A stretch of 8,758 nucleotides of DNA from Clostridiales bacterium UBA7103 (GTDB taxonomy: Bacteria; Bacillota; Clostridia; Oscillospirales; Oscillospiraceae), in contig DKYJ01000056.1 in the NCBI GenBank assembly GCA_002493305.1, positions 65,118-73,875 on the forward strand, read 5' to 3'. Shown one piece after another: positions 1-6,061 of the stretch. Position 1 is the first letter of the stretch. Each line of letters opens with the position of its first letter. The notes below the pieces were generated by a model. The model was given only the letters and a program-made list of their open reading frames with translations, ran no database searches and was not told where the DNA came from. The translations under genes and the position numbers were made by a program.

Positions 1-173
1 TCCTTGGCGATGGTCACGCCGTCATTGGTGATAAGCGGAGTGCCGAACTTCTTGTCAAGAACCACATTGCGGCCCTTGGGGCCAAGGGTTATCTTAACGG
101 TGTCAGCCAGCTGGTTGACGCCGCGCTCTATTGCTTTTCTTGCTTCCTCGCCGTAAATTATCTGTTTTGCCAT
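1..173 (-). CDS. groEL: GroEL chaperonin, N-terminal part (gene runs off the window)
   Basis: This encodes the 60-kDa chaperonin subunit that forms the double-ring folding chamber capped by GroES in the cytoplasm. Only the first 57 residues are present. They start MAKQIIYGEEARKAIERG and include the family hallmarks KITLGPKGRNVVLDKKFG (equatorial-domain nucleotide-binding region) and TNDGVTIAK. The ATG at 173 is preceded by a strong GGAGGA site overlapping the groES stop codon, with a 14-bp gap between the two genes, so both are translated from one groES-groEL message. Regulation is through the CIRCE operator upstream of groES. Identity is secure; the rest of the gene lies to the left of the window. 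Confidence 0.97.
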   Translation of the reverse strand, partial: MAKQIIYGEEARKAIERGVNQLADTVKITLGPKGRNVVLDKKFGTPLITNDGVTIAK

Positions 174-187
174 GATTCAATTCCTCC

Positions 188-472
188 TTACTCAATAACA
201 GCCAGAATATCGGACTGGCGGACAATAGTGTATTCCTCGTCGTCGAGCTTCACCTTGGTGCCGCTGTACTTGCCAACAAGCACGTTCTCACCGGCCTTGA
301 CGATCATCTTGACCTCATTGCCGTCCACCATGCCGCCGGGGCCGACTTCAACGACCTGATATACCTCAGGCTTTTCCTGAGCGGAAGAGGTGAGGAAAAT
401 GCCGCTCTGGGTGCGCTCCTCAGCCGCGTTCTGCTTGAGAACGACTCTGTCTGCCAAAGGTTTAAGTTTCAT
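188..472 (-). CDS. groES: GroES co-chaperonin (10 kDa)
   Basis: The product is the heptameric lid of the GroEL chamber, 94 residues and full family length. The N-terminus MKLKPLADRVVLKQ is the typical GroES first beta strand. The mobile loop that docks on GroEL covers about residues 16-34, with the hydrophobic contact GIFL at 24-27 in place of the more common GIVL. The conserved VGPGG turn is at 43-47 and the C-terminal strand ends in DILAVIE. The ATG at 472 sits 9 bp after a GGAGG site (482-486). It is the first gene of the groESL operon, with a sigma-A promoter and CIRCE operator directly upstream, so heat-shock derepression through HrcA is expected. No anomaly was seen. Confidence 0.98.
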   Translation of the reverse strand: MKLKPLADRVVLKQNAAEERTQSGIFLTSSAQEKPEVYQVVEVGPGGMVDGNEVKMIVKAGENVLVGKYSGTKVKLDDEEYTIVRQSDILAVIE

Positions 473-507
473 TCTTATATACCTCCAAATATTTTTTTAC
501 AAAATTC

Positions 508-548
508 AGCACCGTTAGCACTCTTTCTCCTTGAGTGCTAACGGTGCT
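508..548. promoter_or_regulatory. CIRCE operator (HrcA binding site) of groESL
   Basis: The consensus arms TTAGCACTC (515-523) and GAGTGCTAA (533-541) are perfect and separated by the standard 9-bp spacer. The perfect inverted repeat continues 7 bp further outward (AGCACCG at 508-514 and CGGTGCT at 542-548), giving 16-bp arms. The site lies between the groES -10 box and its ribosome binding site, overlapping the expected transcription start, as is usual for HrcA repression. In RNA the element would also form a stable hairpin at the very 5' end of the message. Confidence 0.97.
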
Positions 549-549
549 T

Positions 550-577
550 ATGATACCACACTTTCAGGAATTTTCAA
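550..577 (-). promoter_or_regulatory. Sigma-A promoter of groESL
   Basis: Read on the minus strand there is a -35 box TTGAAA (572-577), a 16-bp spacer and a -10 box TATCAT (550-555). The predicted start falls near 543, inside the CIRCE inverted repeat, so bound HrcA would block initiation. Confidence 0.85.
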
Positions 578-589
578 GCCCTATCAGCT

Positions 590-608
590 AAAAATTCCGG
601 TGGAATTT
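590..608 (-). terminator. Weak candidate terminator after the lipid kinase gene
   Basis: On the minus strand AAATTCC (608-602), loop ACC and GGAATTT (598-592) form a 7-bp AT-rich stem that runs into a short T tract (594-590). It lies 34 bp beyond the lipid-kinase stop and just upstream of the groESL promoter. The stem is short and weak, so some read-through into groESL is plausible. Confidence 0.4.
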
Positions 609-642
609 ATAAACTTTTTGTTAAGCGGGCAATTTTCTCTGC

Positions 643-1593
643 TCACTCGGCCATGGCGGGGAGCTTGGCGGCTGTACCAACGCTGCCGAAAAAGCGCATG
701 CCGGAGGGGACGATGAGCCGCAGAGCCTTGGGCAGCAGCTTCATGCGGACGCGGTTTGAAAACAAAGCTTCTCCGTCCACATTGATGACGTTCTCCTCGT
801 CAAAATCTATCTCGATCTCCCGACCACGGATATGGGTGATATACTGGGGATATTCATCGCTCTTTCCGGCGGCGTATTTGCCGACCAGCGCAGCCAGCTT
901 CAAAATGGACACGCCTTTTACAATAAAGAAGTCCAGCAGTCCGTCGTCAGGGCGCGCGTCAAGGCTGGGGTTGAAGCCGCCGCCGTAGTACCTGCCGTTG
1001 CAGGCGCAGACCAGAGCGTGCTTGCCATCGGCGAAGAAATCTCCGCAGCGTACGCGCATATGGGAATTTATTCCCTTGACAACATTGACGATAAGGGAGA
1101 CGACATAGCCGCCTGCGCCGCCGATGATGGGGAGCTTGCTGTATTTGTGAACGCTGGTGCCTATGCGCGCGTCAATGCCCACGGAGCAGATATTGGCGCT
1201 GTACCTGCCGTTGCAGTCGATAAGGTCAATGGGGACTTCTCCGCCGTCGATGACCGCTTCAATATCACGAAACAGATCCTTTTCATCACCAAACATGCGG
1301 CAGAAGTCGTTGCCGGTGCCGGTTGGGAAGGGACAGACGGCCACGTTTGGCAGCTTCGCCGCGCCGCAGACGCACTCATTGAAAGTCCCGTCACCTCCGC
1401 AGGCATAGACCCGCAGGTGCTCCTCATCCTCTGCGGCGGCCCTGATCTTGACCGGCGCGTCCATTGGAGCCTTTGTCACATACACCTCGTAATCACCGCC
1501 GCGCCCGGAGAAGGCTTTTTCGACCTTGGCTTTTATCTCCGCGCTGTGATCCTTGCCGCCGGCAGTAGGGTTGACTATGAAAAGATGCTTCAT
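643..1593 (-). CDS. Diacylglycerol/lipid kinase family protein (DagK/YegS/BmrU-like)
   Basis: This soluble ATP-dependent lipid kinase-family protein (316 residues) probably phosphorylates diacylglycerol or a related lipid so that it returns to phospholipid synthesis. It begins MKHLFIVNPTAGGKD; NPTAGG is at 8-13, the nucleotide-binding GGDGT at 66-70 followed by FNECV, and PTGTGNDF at 90-97. The C-terminal half has SVGIDA (137-142), PDDGLLD (215-221) and NVDGE (271-275), matching the two-lobed catalytic and beta-sandwich layout. An in-frame ATG at 1641 would overlap the upstream methyltransferase; I chose 1593 because the protein then starts at the conserved strand and has an AAGGGG site about 8 bp before it. 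The gap to the methyltransferase stop is 25 bp, so the two form one transcription unit. The exact lipid substrate cannot be told from sequence; in Bacillota DgkB is the classical diacylglycerol kinase, but several paralogues with other substrates exist. Confidence 0.88.
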   Translation of the reverse strand: MKHLFIVNPTAGGKDHSAEIKAKVEKAFSGRGGDYEVYVTKAPMDAPVKIRAAAEDEEHLRVYACGGDGTFNECVCGAAKLPNVAVCPFPTGTGNDFCRMFGDEKDLFRDIEAVIDGGEVPIDLIDCNGRYSANICSVGIDARIGTSVHKYSKLPIIGGAGGYVVSLIVNVVKGINSHMRVRCGDFFADGKHALVCACNGRYYGGGFNPSLDARPDDGLLDFFIVKGVSILKLAALVGKYAAGKSDEYPQYITHIRGREIEIDFDEENVINVDGEALFSNRVRMKLLPKALRLIVPSGMRFFGSVGTAAKLPAMAE

Positions 1594-1618
1594 TTCCGTT
1601 TCCCCTTTTCCCTCATCT

Positions 1619-2728
1619 TTATCTGTACATATATAAATCACATTTTATCATGCCGTTGTAAAGCTTGCGTTTTTTGTCGGCGGGCCTGCCGAAGCAGCGC
1701 TCAAACTCCGTGTGTGACGAGAGCAGGAAAAGCTGCCAGCCGGAGCATTTTGAAAGCGCCTGCCCGAAGCCGCGGTACAGCTCCTGAGCCTGTTCCTTTT
1801 CCATGATGCGCTCGCCGTATGGGGGATTGGTCACAATGACGCCGCGCTCGGTGCTGCGGTCAAACTTCGTTGCGTCGGCAAGCTCAAAACGCACCACATC
1901 ATCGACCCCCGCCCGGTGGGCGTTTGCCCTGGCAAGCTCAAGAGCGGCCGGGTCAATGTCCGAGCCGAGAATACTGTACTCCCCATGAAATTCCCGGGCA
2001 ATAGCGGCGGCCCTCGCCTCCTGCCACAGTCTATCCGGCACGGCCCGCCAGTGGGCGGCGGCAAAATCCCGCCTGAGCCCTGGCGCGCGGTTTTTAGCGA
2101 TGAGCGCGGCCTCAATGGGAATAGTCCCGCTGCCGCAGAAGGGGTCGCAGAAGTCCCCCCGGCCCCGGTAACGGGCGAGATGAACCATGGCTGCGGCCAT
2201 GGTCTCACGCAGGGGGGCGGTGTTATGAGCCGGGCGGTAGCCCCGCTTGTGCAGGGCAGCACCGGTGGTATCAAGGCAGAGGGAAGCTCTGTCCTTCATG
2301 ATGGAAAAGCGGATCTGATAAACTTCGCCGCTCTCCGGCAGACGGTTCAGCCCATAGGCGCGGCCAAGGCGCACTGCAACGGCTTTTTTGATGATGCTCT
2401 GACAGTCCGAGACGGAAAAGAGCTTGGAATTTAAGCTGTGCCCCTTAACAGGGAAGGCACCGTCCCGGGGTATAAGGCTCTCCCAGGGCAGGGCCCGCGT
2501 GCCTTCAAAAAGCTCATCAAAGCTCTCTGCCTTAAAGCTGCCCAGCTCAATGAGCACCCGCTCACCCATGCGCAGGCAGATATTTGCCGCGGCCACAGCC
2601 TCCGGCCCGCCGGAGAAGTAAACGCGCCCATTCTCCGCCAGCACATCATCCATGCCCAGCTTTTTCAGCTCCTCAGATATCGGCCCCTCCAGCCCCAAAA
2701 GGCAGGGGACGCAAAGCCGCAGTTGCAT
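1619..2728 (-). CDS. THUMP-domain 23S rRNA guanine-N2 methyltransferase (RlmL/YpsC family)
   Basis: This S-adenosylmethionine-dependent enzyme probably methylates N2 of a guanine in 23S rRNA (the G2445-type site of E. coli RlmL). At 369 residues it matches the single-module Firmicute form (YpsC type), not the fused E. coli RlmKL. Residues about 1-60 form the N-terminal ferredoxin-like part and about 60-155 the RNA-binding THUMP domain. Residues 160-369 are the Rossmann-type UPF0020 methyltransferase: KRGYR (161-165), APLRET (171-176), SAM-binding DPFCGSGTIPIEAA (195-208), SDID (256-259) and the catalytic NPPYGERI (301-308). The ATG at 2728 follows a modest GAGG site about 10 bp upstream. It has its own promoter and a hairpin-containing leader, and is followed by the lipid kinase gene. 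The methylated position is inferred from the family. Confidence 0.9.
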   Translation of the reverse strand: MQLRLCVPCLLGLEGPISEELKKLGMDDVLAENGRVYFSGGPEAVAAANICLRMGERVLIELGSFKAESFDELFEGTRALPWESLIPRDGAFPVKGHSLNSKLFSVSDCQSIIKKAVAVRLGRAYGLNRLPESGEVYQIRFSIMKDRASLCLDTTGAALHKRGYRPAHNTAPLRETMAAAMVHLARYRGRGDFCDPFCGSGTIPIEAALIAKNRAPGLRRDFAAAHWRAVPDRLWQEARAAAIAREFHGEYSILGSDIDPAALELARANAHRAGVDDVVRFELADATKFDRSTERGVIVTNPPYGERIMEKEQAQELYRGFGQALSKCSGWQLFLLSSHTEFERCFGRPADKKRKLYNGMIKCDLYMYR

Positions 2729-2760
2729 ATGTATAAAGCCTCGTCTTTCTCATTCAATCA

Positions 2761-2796
2761 AGCGGCAGGGGAGGGCACTGCCTTCTCCTGCCAGCT
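2761..2796. repeat. Imperfect inverted repeat in the leader of the rRNA methyltransferase gene
   Basis: Arms 2764-2777 and 2779-2792 match at 12 of 14 positions around a single central base, with AGC (2761-2763) and GCT (2794-2796) adding three pairs beyond a one-base bulge. Read as minus-strand RNA the two mismatches are A/C; read as plus-strand RNA they become G-U pairs, so the plus-strand hairpin would be more stable. There is no T tract on either side, so it is not a normal terminator. It lies 32 bp upstream of the methyltransferase ATG, between the predicted transcription start and the ribosome binding site. Confidence 0.7.
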
Positions 2797-2810
2797 GATA
2801 CTATATGTCA

Positions 2811-2839
2811 ATGATACAACAAATTTTTTAAGTTGTAAA
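2811..2839 (-). promoter_or_regulatory. Sigma-A promoter of the methyltransferase-lipid kinase unit
   Basis: On the minus strand there is a -35 box TTTACA (2834-2839), a 17-bp spacer and a -10 box TATCAT (2811-2816), each one mismatch from consensus. The predicted start near 2804 gives a leader of about 75 nt that contains the inverted repeat at 2761-2796. Confidence 0.7.
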
Positions 2840-2985
2840 TGCGAATAACGAATAATTCATAAAAAAGCCAAAATAAACTGAAAAAAGGATACACATTATT
2901 AAAGGGTCAAAACAGATAAAATAAGAGTAAATGTCGTTGCTCCGAAAATACTTTAACATTTTGTGAATTTGTGGAAAATTACCTA
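2840..2985. other. AT-rich divergent intergenic region, no gene seen
   Basis: Between the methyltransferase promoter (minus) and the promoter of the unknown gene (plus), the sequence is strongly AT-rich and unlike the GC-rich coding sequence around it. I find no credible open reading frame or RNA gene. The only local structure I see is a tandem octamer, TTTGTGAA (2960-2967) followed directly by TTTGTGGA (2968-2975), 10 bp upstream of the -35 box; it could be a regulator site but may be chance. Confidence 0.5.
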
Positions 2986-3014
2986 TTGATATTTTGAGAA
3001 ATTGGTATTATATT
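2986..3014 (+). promoter_or_regulatory. Probable sigma-A promoter of the unknown 177-residue gene
   Basis: A -35 box TTGATA (2986-2991), 17-bp spacer and -10 box TATATT (3009-3014) give a predicted start near 3021 and a leader of about 35 nt. An alternative -10 TATTAT begins at 3011. The same start may also supply cstA downstream. Confidence 0.6.
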
Positions 3015-3055
3015 ATGCCTGTGTAACAGTTTGTTCATTATTTTGGGGGAGTATC

Positions 3056-3589
3056 ATGGCTGTCCAGCGCGGCGTTTTCGAGGAAGTCCTGAAGGATTCC
3101 TACGGTGCGTATTACAATATCATCGAGCCGGAGCTGTCCCGGAAAACGAGCCCGGAGGAGCTGCCCCTGGCTTTCAGAGCAGATTATTTTTCCCGCGCGG
3201 AGAAGTATTGGCTGAGCAAAAGCATCCCTATCTGGGGCAATGAAAAAAACGAGTTTGCATACATATTTTCTGCGCCGGAATTTTCAAAGGAGCTTGCTGA
3301 GCGCTGTGTGAGCTTCGCTCTTGACGACGGCCTGCCCAGAGTAAAGCCCCATAAGGAGCATCAGTACACCAATATTCAGGTGGTGCTTCTGGCGGACAAA
3401 TTGAGCGATGAAGTTATAAGCGCTGTGCGTAAACGCTGCTTTTCCAAAAGCTACAAGTTTTCTCTACACGGCTATTCAACGCTGCTTCTGGCGGCGGTCG
3501 ATGTGGGCACCGGGAAGACCTATACCAACAAGGCCGGCAGAGATCTTGTAAAATATTTTAAGAAGCTTTTTGCTCTGAGGGCCGATTGA
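3056..3589 (+). CDS. Uncharacterised cytoplasmic protein, 177 residues
   Basis: I do not recognise a named family. The ATG at 3056 is chosen because GGGGGAG (3045-3051) lies just before it; the longer frame from 3002 would start inside the predicted promoter. There is no signal peptide or membrane segment. Visible blocks are an acidic, tyrosine-rich N-terminus (1-30), SRAEKYWLSKSIPIW (46-60), a hydrophobic strand-like stretch EFAYIF (66-71), HKEHQYTNIQVVLLAD (99-114), and a basic C-terminal block about 130-172 containing SKSYKFSLHGYSTLLLAAVD and a TYTNKAGRDLVKYFKK tail. The mix of aromatic residues and predicted beta strands suggests a compact alpha/beta fold. It may belong to a small uncharacterised clostridial family, but no function follows. 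It lies 53 bp upstream of cstA on the same strand with no terminator seen between, so co-transcription is possible. Confidence 0.82.
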   Translation: MAVQRGVFEEVLKDSYGAYYNIIEPELSRKTSPEELPLAFRADYFSRAEKYWLSKSIPIWGNEKNEFAYIFSAPEFSKELAERCVSFALDDGLPRVKPHKEHQYTNIQVVLLADKLSDEVISAVRKRCFSKSYKFSLHGYSTLLLAAVDVGTGKTYTNKAGRDLVKYFKKLFALRAD

Positions 3590-3642
3590 CCCGCAGGCAA
3601 ATGCTTGATAAATTTATACTTTTTATTTAAGGAGTGAAAAGT

Positions 3643-5388
3643 GTGAGCGCAATTCTTATTCTCGTTATCGCGATCGTCGTGCTTGCTCTCGGCTACATTT
3701 TCTATGGTAGCTGGCTTGCCAAGCAGTGGGGCGTCGACCCCAATCGCGAGACCCCCGCACACACCAGCTACGACGGAAAGGACTTCGTTCCTGCCAACCC
3801 CGCCGTGCTGATGGGTCACCATTTCTCATCCATTGCCGGTGCAGGCCCCATTAACGGACCTATCCAGGCCGCAGTTTTCGGCTGGGTCCCCGTTTTCCTG
3901 TGGATCATCATCGGCGGCATCTTCTTCGGCGCCATGCATGACTTTGGTGCTCTGTTCGCCTCCATCCGCCACAATGGCGGCTCCATCGGCGAGGTCATCA
4001 AGCACAACATGGGCGTGCGTGCTCAGAGACTGTTCACCATCTTTGCACTGCTCGTTCTGATCCTGGTCATCGCATCCTTCACCGCAGTCGTGGCCGGTAC
4101 CTTTGTGTCCGTGGCTGCTGAGGGAGAGGCTCCCCTGCCCTTCTTCACCACCGGTATGGCTAATGTCAGCGACCATGCTGCCACCGCCACCACCTCCCTG
4201 CTGTTCATCGTTATCGCTTTTATCTTCGGCTTCTTCGTGTACCGCAAGAACTGCAAGATCGGCCCCGCCACCATCGTTGGCATCATCGGCATCATCGCCA
4301 TTGTTATCGCCGGTCTGAACCTTGGTATCAACATGAGCCGCACCGCATGGGTCATCTTCATTGCTGTCTATGTTATGCTGGCTTCCCTGCTGCCTGTCTG
4401 GATGCTGCTCCAGCCCCGTGACTACCTGAGCTCCTTCCTGCTCTATGGCATGATGATCGTGGCTATCGTCGGTATCTTTGGTTCCAACATGAGCGTTGAG
4501 CTGCCTGCCTTCACCTCCTTCAAGCTGGCAAACGGCAACATGCTCTTCCCGACCCTGTTCATCACTGTCGCCTGCGGCGCTGTCTCCGGCTTCCACTCTC
4601 TGATCGGTTCCGGCACGACTTCCAAGCAGCTCAACTCCGAGAAGGACGCCAAGGTCATCGGCTACGGCGCCATGATCGTTGAGTCCGCTCTGGCGGTCAT
4701 CGCTCTGATCGCAGTCGGCGTTGTGTGGTCTCAGACCAACGCGGGCGGCGGCGAGAAGTTCATGATCTCCGCTCCTCCCACCATCTTCGCCGGTGGTATT
4801 GCTACCATGGTTTCCTCCTTCGCGGGCGAGGCTTCCTACAAGGTCGTCTACACCCTGCTGACTCTGGCTGTCTCCGTCTTCGCTCTGACCTCTCTTGACT
4901 CCGGTACTCGTCTTGCTCGTTACATGTTCGCTGAGCTGTTCGTTCCCGAAGGCAAGACCCGCGAAGAGCTGACCGGTGCTCCCAAGTTCTTCTCCAACCC
5001 CTTCGTCGCTACCCTGATCATGGTCGTCATCGGCTGCGGCATGGGCTTCATGGGCCTGAGCCAGATCTGGGGCGTGTTCGGCGCTGCCAACCAGCTGCTC
5101 GCCGGTATCGCCATGCTGGCTGTCGCCACCTGGCTCGGCAACATCGGCAAGAACAACAAGATGTTCTTCGTCCCCATGGTGTTTATGCTCGTCGCAACCG
5201 GTACTTCCCTGGTTCTCACCATCATTGCCAAGATCAAGCTCATCGCCGGAATGATCCCCGATGCGGCTGCCAACTGGGGCGACTGGTTCCAGATGATCTG
5301 GTCCATCGGCCTTGTGGTTCTGGCTGTCCTGCTCGTTATCGAGGGCGTGCAGACCATGGCCAAGAAGGGCAAGAAGGCCGAGGCCTGA
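3643..5388 (+). CDS. cstA: CstA-family carbon starvation protein (peptide/pyruvate transporter)
   Basis: This is an integral membrane protein of the CstA family, whose E. coli members CstA and BtsT are linked to peptide and pyruvate uptake. The 581-residue product has well over ten hydrophobic segments, starting with a membrane helix at about 3-21. Family blocks are GHHFSSIAGAGPINGPI (58-74), LQPRDYLSSF (256-265), GFHSLIGSGTTSKQL (316-330), SLDSGTRLARYM (417-428) and WGVFGAANQLLA (476-487). It is shorter than the 701-residue E. coli CstA. The start is GTG at 3643, because AAGGAG (3629-3634) is correctly spaced for it and overlaps the alternative GTG at 3634. Codon use is strongly biased (ATC, CTG, CTC, GGC, GCC, TCC; almost no rare codons), unlike most neighbours, which suggests very high expression. 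No strong promoter is visible in the 53-bp gap; a poor TTGACC match at 3586 and AT-rich DNA follow. It ends at a strong terminator. The substrate in this organism is uncertain. Confidence 0.93.
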   Translation: MSAILILVIAIVVLALGYIFYGSWLAKQWGVDPNRETPAHTSYDGKDFVPANPAVLMGHHFSSIAGAGPINGPIQAAVFGWVPVFLWIIIGGIFFGAMHDFGALFASIRHNGGSIGEVIKHNMGVRAQRLFTIFALLVLILVIASFTAVVAGTFVSVAAEGEAPLPFFTTGMANVSDHAATATTSLLFIVIAFIFGFFVYRKNCKIGPATIVGIIGIIAIVIAGLNLGINMSRTAWVIFIAVYVMLASLLPVWMLLQPRDYLSSFLLYGMMIVAIVGIFGSNMSVELPAFTSFKLANGNMLFPTLFITVACGAVSGFHSLIGSGTTSKQLNSEKDAKVIGYGAMIVESALAVIALIAVGVVWSQTNAGGGEKFMISAPPTIFAGGIATMVSSFAGEASYKVVYTLLTLAVSVFALTSLDSGTRLARYMFAELFVPEGKTREELTGAPKFFSNPFVATLIMVVIGCGMGFMGLSQIWGVFGAANQLLAGIAMLAVATWLGNIGKNNKMFFVPMVFMLVATGTSLVLTIIAKIKLIAGMIPDAAANWGDWFQMIWSIGLVVLAVLLVIEGVQTMAKKGKKAEA

Positions 5389-5424
5389 GCCTTTCTTACA
5401 TAGCATTTAGCATCAATTTCACGA

Positions 5425-5455
5425 GGAAGGACAGCAAAAGCTGTCCTTCCTTTTT
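5425..5455 (+). terminator. Rho-independent terminator of cstA
   Basis: GGAAGGACAGC (5425-5435), loop AAAA and GCTGTCCTTCC (5440-5450) form a perfect 11-bp stem followed immediately by TTTTT (5451-5455). It lies 36 bp after the cstA stop and only 17 bp before the proX start codon. Confidence 0.95.
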
Positions 5456-5472
5456 GATAATGGAGAGTAACT

Positions 5473-6027
5473 ATGTATATTGACCCTGTGCTACACTATG
5501 GCGCGGCGGACGGACGCGCGGAGAAAGAGGCGCGCTGCTATGAGCTGCTGGACAGCTTGAATATCGAATACAGCCGGGCGGATCACGACCCGGCCAACAC
5601 CATCGCGGACTGCCAGCTTGTGGAAAAGCTGCTGGGAGCGAAGATATGCAAGAATCTGTTTCTCACCAACCGGCAGGGAAGCGAATTTTATCTGCTGCTC
5701 ATGCCGGGTGAAAAGCCCTTCAAGACCAAGCTTTTGTCAAAGCAGATCGGCTCTGCACGCCTGTCCTTTGCCGGGGCGGAGGATATGGAGAAGCACCTCA
5801 ACATTACCCCCGGTTCGGTGAGCGTCCTCGGCCTTATGAACGATAAAAGCGGCGCGGTGCACCTGCTGATGGACAGGGAACTGCTGGAGGAGGATAATTT
5901 TGCCTGTCACCCCTGCCTGAATACCTCCACCGTGGCTTTCAGTACGGAGGCGCTGATGAATAAGCTGCTCCCCGCGCTGGGGCACGAGCCAACATTTGTC
6001 GATCTGAGCTGGACAGTGGAGGACTAA
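5473..6027 (+). CDS. proX: Prolyl-tRNA editing protein ProX (YbaK/aminoacyl-tRNA deacylase family)
   Basis: This stand-alone editing domain hydrolyses mischarged tRNA, in this subfamily mainly Ala-tRNA(Pro) made by prolyl-tRNA synthetase, in the cytoplasm. At 184 residues it has the usual length. Hallmarks are the conserved lysine in KNLFL (Lys60), KPFKTKLLSKQIGSARLSFA (81-100), GSVSVLGL (114-121), corresponding to the family's GSV(S/T)P(F/L)GL loop, and CHPCLNTSTV (145-154), corresponding to the HP-NT block near the active site. The ATG at 5473 follows GGAGAG (5462-5467). The cstA terminator lies just upstream and no clear promoter fits in the gap, so transcription probably comes from read-through or from a promoter I could not see inside cstA. 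A shared bidirectional terminator follows. Substrate choice between Ala and Cys mischarging is from family knowledge only. Confidence 0.9.
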   Translation: MYIDPVLHYGAADGRAEKEARCYELLDSLNIEYSRADHDPANTIADCQLVEKLLGAKICKNLFLTNRQGSEFYLLLMPGEKPFKTKLLSKQIGSARLSFAGAEDMEKHLNITPGSVSVLGLMNDKSGAVHLLMDRELLEEDNFACHPCLNTSTVAFSTEALMNKLLPALGHEPTFVDLSWTVED

Positions 6028-6061
6028 AAAATTGAGGGAAGAGTTTCTTCCCTCATTTTTT
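6026..6061. terminator. Bidirectional terminator between proX and alr
   Basis: TGAGGGAAGA (6033-6042), loop GTT and TCTTCCCTCA (6046-6055) form a perfect 10-bp stem. It is flanked by an A tract on the left (6026-6031) and a T tract on the right (6056-6062), so it works as an intrinsic terminator for both converging genes. The tracts overlap both stop codons, a very compact arrangement. Confidence 0.93.

Noticed and set aside
531..716. Small plus-strand frame starting inside the CIRCE element
   Set aside because: It covers the groESL operator and promoter and the end of the lipid kinase gene, with no ribosome binding site or recognisable product.
832..1806. 324-codon plus-strand frame across the lipid kinase gene
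   Set aside because: It is antisense to a protein with clear GGDGT and PTGTGND motifs, has no ribosome binding site, and its alanine/valine-rich translation is typical of a shadow frame.
2184..2203. Perfect inverted repeat ACCATGGC / GCCATGGT with a 4-nt loop
   Set aside because: It lies inside the methyltransferase coding sequence and follows from the repeated Met-Ala/Ala-Met codons; no other regulatory context.
3002..3055. Upstream extension of the unknown gene to an ATG at 3002
   Set aside because: That start overlaps the predicted -10 region and lacks a ribosome binding site, whereas the ATG at 3056 has GGGGGAG just before it.
3586..3620. Possible cstA promoter (TTGACC at 3586 with AT-rich DNA to TATACT at 3615)
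   Set aside because: Spacing between the best boxes is about 23 bp, and closer -10 candidates are poor, so it is not listed as a feature.
3826..5406. 526-codon open frame on the minus strand across cstA
   Set aside because: It is exactly antisense to the well-supported cstA, its translation is low-complexity (rich in Asp, Gly, His, Glu) with no family motif, and it is explained by the strong codon bias of cstA.
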